44,232 nucleotides of DNA from Mycoemilia scoparia (taxonomy: Eukaryota > Kickxellomycota > Kickxellomycetes > Kickxellales > Kickxellaceae). The position numbers and the translations under genes were made by a program. The stretch covers positions 1-44,232 of the forward strand of contig JANBPU010000132.1 in assembly GCA_027575805.1 (NCBI GenBank), given 5' to 3'. The notes below the pieces were generated by a model, which had not been told where the DNA came from, ran no database searches, and saw nothing but the letters and a program-made list of their open reading frames with translations. Positions within the stretch are counted from its first letter, which is position 1; the number at the start of each line of letters is the position of its first letter. Below, one piece after another: positions 40,178-44,232 of this stretch.

Positions 40178-41145
40178 TTTGCTGATGATCGTGGTCGCGG
40201 TAGTTGTTATCGTTGTCGTTGTTGTTGTTGTAGGGCGAGGCTTTGTTAAAGTCTAGGAAGATAGGGGGACTACCACCGGTATTTATAGCTTTTTGACATC
40301 TTGGCCCTATAGAGTCATTACTAATCAAAGCATAGGCCATTGCCGCTGCTTCGAGGGTTACGTGGACACTTTTTCAAAGATATTGCGGTTGATGTGGATA
40401 TATAAATGACATAGTCACAATACCGCCTGCCACAGGTCTTTATTTTGACACTTACGCACACTTACACACACACACACAGCTATTCTGGAATCGGGCTTGT
40501 GCATAAACGAGGATACCACAATATTGTTGCTTTTATGTCTTTTTTCTTTACTGCCGTAAAGCCATTGTTGTCACCATTCCTTGAAAGAAACTAGTATTTT
40601 CTCACGAAAACACAAATGCACAGAGCTACTCATGAGGGCTTACCCAGTCAGGTTATTGTTGCTGTATGACGGACAGGAACGGCGCATCCGTGATTGGCCC
40701 ACCTGCATGATATTATTACTAATCCTTATTTACTCATTGTATTTTAAATAAATACAATGTTTTATCTAGGATATAAAGTGGATGTCCAGAATACAAGAAG
40801 TTCCTGAACACAATCTACTACTTACTATGTGATTTACAAGGTCATTGGGGCATATTGCGATTCGTACGAAACGATTTTCGTAGTATTCCATGAATTTGTT
40901 TATCACCAGGGTAATCAAATTTCCATAAAGTCGTTTTAGCATTGTTAGAATGAACAAGGTTAACAAATGTGTATATAAAAGTACTCGCACTTTTATACTG
41001 CTAACAAATGCCGCACTATTATTATTATCTGTATTTGTAGATGGTTATTTTTATAATAGCTTATATCCTACAAAAAAGAACTGGACAATCTGATACACAT
41101 TCAAATTGATTTAGAATGAATCTCATGTAACTGAAGCTAGCAATG

Positions 41146-41234
41146 ATATGGGTAATAATTTTTGAAGGGTGGATGATTATAGTCGCAATCACAGCCAAAC
41201 GTGTGACTAACCCTTCAAAAATAATCTTCCAAAT
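41146..41234. mobile_element. MITE-like element, family B, copy 4 (short form)
   Basis: About 89 bp. Ends ATATGGGTAATAATTTTTGA continuing AGGGT, and ACCCTTCAAAAATAATCTTC. The interior is shorter and different from copies 1-3. Confidence 0.65.
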
Positions 41235-41542
41235 AAATCTTGACATACATCAGAGCTTTTGCTATCATTAAAAATTATTATTCAAATTTATGGTATTTTT
41301 GCTGGGACCCATCCACAGCCATTCTGTGGCTAACCAGTAGTGAAATTCGACCAGATACAAAACTCTGACATGGTATTTTAGAGGCTTATATATGTATATA
41401 ATGGTGTTGATATTGCTTCTCAAAACCAACTGATAATGCTCCCGAGCTTTCTCACTGCTGCTAGTAATGCAGAACATCAGGCACAATCAAGTCTTGGCAT
41501 TTTCCCTGGAGCATTGCCCCAAATCTCGTTTTTAGATGCACA

Positions 41543-41684
41543 CATATGGGGAGCTATTTTTGAAGGGCCAAGTTTTACTAGTAGGGCAGTTTCAACTTGC
41601 ACGCCGACTAGTCTATATTAACATTGACTAATGCTTCATCATGTACTATTTGCACTTAGCCTTCCAAAAATAACTACCCATATG
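41543..41684 (+). mobile_element. MITE-like element, subfamily B', copy 5
   Basis: About 142 bp. The left end is CATATGGGGAGCTATTTTTG continuing AAGGGCC; the right end is GCCTTCCAAAAATAACTACC continuing CATATG. The interior holds TTTACTAGTA, which is shared with copies 1-3 (TTTACTAG), and then a distinct TTCAACTTGCACGCCGACTA core. Confidence 0.75.
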
Positions 41685-41773
41685 TACATCTTAGATGGTG
41701 GGTATGCAATATGATCACCATGATCGCTTATTAAGTAATATAGGCTTTCTTTCTCTTTGCCTCTACCTAACAA

Positions 41774-41919
41774 CATATAAGTAGTTGTTTTTAAAGCGCT
41801 AAATGCAAATAGTGCGTGATGATGCATTAGTCAATGTTAATATAGACTAGTCGGCGTGCAAGTTGAAACTGGCCTACTAGTAAAACTTAGTTGCCCTTCA
41901 AAAATAATCACTCATATAT
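41774..41919 (-). mobile_element. MITE-like element, subfamily B', copy 6 (inverted relative to copy 5)
   Basis: Full-length inverted copy of 41543-41684; a core of about 70 bp is almost identical (TAGTCGGCGTGCAAGTTGAA on the plus strand). The two copies are about 90 bp apart, so the pair could form a long hairpin. Confidence 0.75.
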
Positions 41920-42151
41920 AAAAGTATAGACACATATCTATATATATCACGGAGGTTCCCTTTTCATTTGGATTCATATTATTTCTATTATTATTATTCG
42001 CACAGCCTCCTCAAATCTTATTATAGCTTACATTTACTGCCTCTTACTAAAAATCGAGATCTGGTTATAATCGTGGAATTATCAACCCTTTAGCCATCCA
42101 TTTCCTCTGAACAGGCTATTGAAAGAAGAAGCCCCATACACAAACTAAACC

Positions 42152-43867
42152 ATGTGCACTCTGGCATCTGAAATCAGATACGACATATGCAAATACTTGC
42201 ATCGACATATCGACCTAAAGACGCTAAACGAATTAGCACAAGTTTCTCAATACTGGGAAACAACAGTAGAATACTATAAAGCCGAAAAAGTAACAAATAC
42301 TGAAATTACCAGAATAGCCCCATTGCCCAACTACTCGATAGCCTCAAACGTGAATTTGAATAGATATAGTAATGCCACCAAATGTATCTTTACAAGTGGT
42401 TGTACTGATCCAGCAAAGTTACGTCTGTCACCACTGTTACCGTTACCACAAGATGTACAAAAAGATTATATAGATCTTTTGCTAGGACATGACTATCCCA
42501 ACTTAAAATACATAGATCTCGAATGGAGTCTATATAATATACATGAAGTAATGAGCTTAGCGCGACTTGGTGGTACCTATCAAACTGTTGAATCTCTTGA
42601 TTTAAATTTAAATAATGAATTAATCATCTCCGATAATGAAATATTTACTGGAGGCCAGGAACTGCATAGCCATTTTCGTAGTAGTCGTTACTCAAATATA
42701 AAGTGCTTAAGGTTGACTAGCAAATCACCATCATCTGAAATTAATCTTCGCAGATTTATTCCAATGATTTTGGATTATTTTCAGAATTTGGTAGATTTGA
42801 TTTTACAATTCATTGAAACCAGAGATCCAGCCCTATTTGAATTTTTATACAACAACGATGACTCTGACAGTGGTGGTAAAGAGTTTGATAAAGTGTATCC
42901 GAATTTGAAAAAGATTAATATTATTACCCCATATATAGCAAGAGTAATAACAGGTAATGACCCGCAACTCCTACGGCCAGATCAGTTTCAAAAGCATCAA
43001 GATTTCAAAGCTCGCTTGAAAAAGATTTTTCCAAATGTCGAATCATTTGCATATGATATATTTAATAACTACCTTCCCAATACTATGATGACTAATATAG
43101 CACTCAGAGAACTTGGTCAAGCACAACAACAACAATTCCAACACTGCATGGTTATTGGTGCCGTTATGGCTGCAGGATTCGGAAAAACCTTGAAAACCTT
43201 GAGTATATCACTTATTGATCCATTTGTTGTTGACTGTATCAAAGAAAACTGCGTTAATCTTGAAAAATTGGCATTAAGAATATATGATGCCAACCCTAGT
43301 ATTAATAGCAGAAGCAGCCATTCGTGTGCAGTTTTGGGATTTCAAAAATTATTGGGAATAACGAATATGACGAAGCTTAGGGAAATCCATATTAGCCTAG
43401 GATACACAAACCCCACAATTTCACTATCTGAATCGATTTTTAAAGCTCCATCATCACACGTGGAACAGGAAATAGGACAAGATCTTGGTTATGGTAGTAA
43501 TAGCCTGTCGCCAGCCAATGCAATTGATATTGGCCAAACAAACATCAAATCCATTAGTTTTAAATACATGGTAACAAGCCCTCGAATACTGTATCTGTTG
43601 GAAAAATTCCCAAAGCTTGAAAAAGTTGCGATAATTCTAGCTGAAATCACCACAGATATTGAGTCCGTAGCCAAAAGTGTAGTCCAGTTACCAAGCGTTG
43701 TTATCCTTCATTTATCATTCGCATACAAATTTCATCCCGACATTAAATATTTTCAAATATTTATCGGGTTGTTTCCAAATGTAAAAATCGTTGAAATATA
43801 TGTGACACTGCAAGAGACTTTGAGAGAACTTAAAAACGAATTCCCAGATATTCTTTTTTTGAAATAA
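42152..43867 (+). CDS. F-box protein with LRR-like C-terminal region
   Basis: 571 residues. The N-terminal segment (about 3-45, LASEIRYDICKYL, then LKTLNELAQVSQYWETTVE) has the F-box pattern of hydrophobic and Trp residues that binds Skp1. The rest has scattered leucine-rich-repeat-like strands (NLKYIDLEWSL, TVESLDLNLN, NIKCLRLTSK, NLVDLILQF, NLKKINIITP, TLKTLSISLI, NLEKLALRIY, KLREIHISLG, SIKSISFKYM, KLEKVAIILA). This fits a substrate-recognition subunit of an SCF ubiquitin ligase, a system that depends on NEDD8, encoded at 25956-26186. The target is unknown. Single exon; the ATG precedes the F-box by two codons. Confidence 0.75.
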   Translation: MCTLASEIRYDICKYLHRHIDLKTLNELAQVSQYWETTVEYYKAEKVTNTEITRIAPLPNYSIASNVNLNRYSNATKCIFTSGCTDPAKLRLSPLLPLPQDVQKDYIDLLLGHDYPNLKYIDLEWSLYNIHEVMSLARLGGTYQTVESLDLNLNNELIISDNEIFTGGQELHSHFRSSRYSNIKCLRLTSKSPSSEINLRRFIPMILDYFQNLVDLILQFIETRDPALFEFLYNNDDSDSGGKEFDKVYPNLKKINIITPYIARVITGNDPQLLRPDQFQKHQDFKARLKKIFPNVESFAYDIFNNYLPNTMMTNIALRELGQAQQQQFQHCMVIGAVMAAGFGKTLKTLSISLIDPFVVDCIKENCVNLEKLALRIYDANPSINSRSSHSCAVLGFQKLLGITNMTKLREIHISLGYTNPTISLSESIFKAPSSHVEQEIGQDLGYGSNSLSPANAIDIGQTNIKSISFKYMVTSPRILYLLEKFPKLEKVAIILAEITTDIESVAKSVVQLPSVVILHLSFAYKFHPDIKYFQIFIGLFPNVKIVEIYVTLQETLRELKNEFPDILFLK

Positions 43868-44103
43868 AATCGAGACTTTGCCCTTTAATAAGATCCACCA
43901 ATCCTCTCATATCATTACTATTAGTTTTAGTTTTATTGCCAAACCCCAATACAATTTAATAAATATAAAAGAAATATAAATTGAAGTTATGTTATATAAT
44001 GGGCTTATATTTGTTACTGTGTCAAATATATCAAAGAAAAATAATAACAAGTAAATATAAAGGAAGCTGTCACAAGCTTGTTTTTCCAACAAGCCTAGAC
44101 CAT
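43868..44103. other. Convergent spacer at right edge
   Basis: 236 bp, AT-rich, between the F-box gene stop and the stop of the partial gene on the minus strand. Confidence 0.4.
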
Positions 44104-44232
44104 TTATGTGATGACAGTGGGTTCAGAACGGCCAGTGAATTCAGTAATCTTGGAGATAGTCAAGGCAGCATTGACAAGATCCTTGAGAGCATCTTGGGTT
44201 TCAAGCTGAGATTTTTCAGCATCAGGCTCATA
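44104..44232 (-). CDS. C-terminal end of an unidentified protein (partial, runs off the window)
   Basis: The frame is open from the window edge to a TAA at 44106-44104, giving 42 residues: YEPDAEKSQLETQDALKDL, then VNAALTISKITEFTGRSEP, then TVIT. Codon choice (GCT, GTC, ATC, TCC, CTC, AAG) resembles that of the strongly biased HMGS and NEDD8-type genes more than the AT-rich accessory genes, so this is probably the end of a well-expressed housekeeping gene. I do not recognise the family. Confidence 0.65.
   Translation of the reverse strand, partial: YEPDAEKSQLETQDALKDLVNAALTISKITEFTGRSEPTVIT

Larger units (their letters stand above)
40178..42151. other. 2-kb spacer with several MITE-like copies
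   Basis: Contains the GST promoter with a GTT-rich leader (about 40200-40235), a CA-rich tract near 40447-40480, and three MITE-like elements (41146-41234, 41543-41684 and 41774-41919). Short ORFs fall in or between the elements and are not supported as genes. Confidence 0.55.

Noticed and set aside
1..44232. tRNA genes or a secondary-metabolite gene cluster
   Set aside because: No cloverleaf-like A and B box pair was found by eye, and the MFS transporter has no synthase or oxidase neighbours. A tRNAscan-SE or antiSMASH run would settle it.

Overview
The window looks like a stretch of a fungal nuclear genome. It has small GT-AG introns with GTAAG-type donors in a minority of genes and AT-rich spacers full of microsatellites and short interspersed repeats. 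It also carries a lone 5S rRNA gene, secreted proteins with Kex2-like dibasic sites, a DHA2-type MFS transporter and fungal-style housekeeping genes. I cannot place the species. An early-diverging, non-Dikarya fungus is my guess, not something the sequence proves.

Layout. 0.3-7.5 kb: a ubiquitin C-terminal hydrolase (UCH/Yuh1 type) convergent with a very long WDR59/Mtc5-like GATOR2 (SEA complex) gene, which I rebuild from three exons. 8.1-10.5 kb: two tandem GT25-family glycosyltransferases. 11.6-12.1 kb: a small secreted protein with two AWQK repeats, each followed by a dibasic site. 13.4-15.4 kb: a 14-helix MFS transporter. 15.9-16.6 kb: a secreted Gly/Asn-rich repeat protein. 18.4-19.7 kb: a secreted HAD-fold phosphatase-like protein. 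20.1-21.1 kb: a doubtful multi-exon membrane protein gene. 21.5-23.6 kb: HMG-CoA synthase, with four exons including a 22-nt microexon. 25.6 kb: 5S rRNA. 26.0 kb: a NEDD8/Rub1 gene that ends at the diglycine. 26.6-28.2 kb: a secreted protein with five RIPVFPW-like repeats. 30.8-31.8 kb: a third GT25, convergent with a secreted Gly-rich precursor with KKR sites (32.1-33.0 kb). 34.8-39.1 kb: the divergent ribosome-biogenesis pair MPP10 and RRB1/GRWD1. 39.6-40.2 kb: a glutathione S-transferase. 42.2-43.9 kb: an F-box/LRR-like protein. The right edge holds the C-terminal end of an unidentified gene.

How it fits together. Housekeeping genes (UCH, WDR59, HMGS, NEDD8, MPP10, RRB1, GST) alternate with accessory-looking secreted proteins and Golgi-type glycosyltransferases. 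The most interesting pattern is that both GT25 loci have, as next neighbour, a secreted precursor carrying a shared AD-x(4)-AWQK-x(3)-E-(A/I)-L motif plus dibasic processing sites. Two other secreted proteins carry unrelated internal peptide repeats. Together they look like a family of Kex2-processed repeat-peptide precursors, possibly glycosylated by the neighbouring enzymes; that link is inference.

The spacers carry at least three interspersed repeat families. One is a MITE-like element of about 90-145 bp with terminal inverted repeats, including a near-identical tandem pair and a head-to-head inverted pair. The other two, called A and C here, are diverged repeats of about 100-150 bp.
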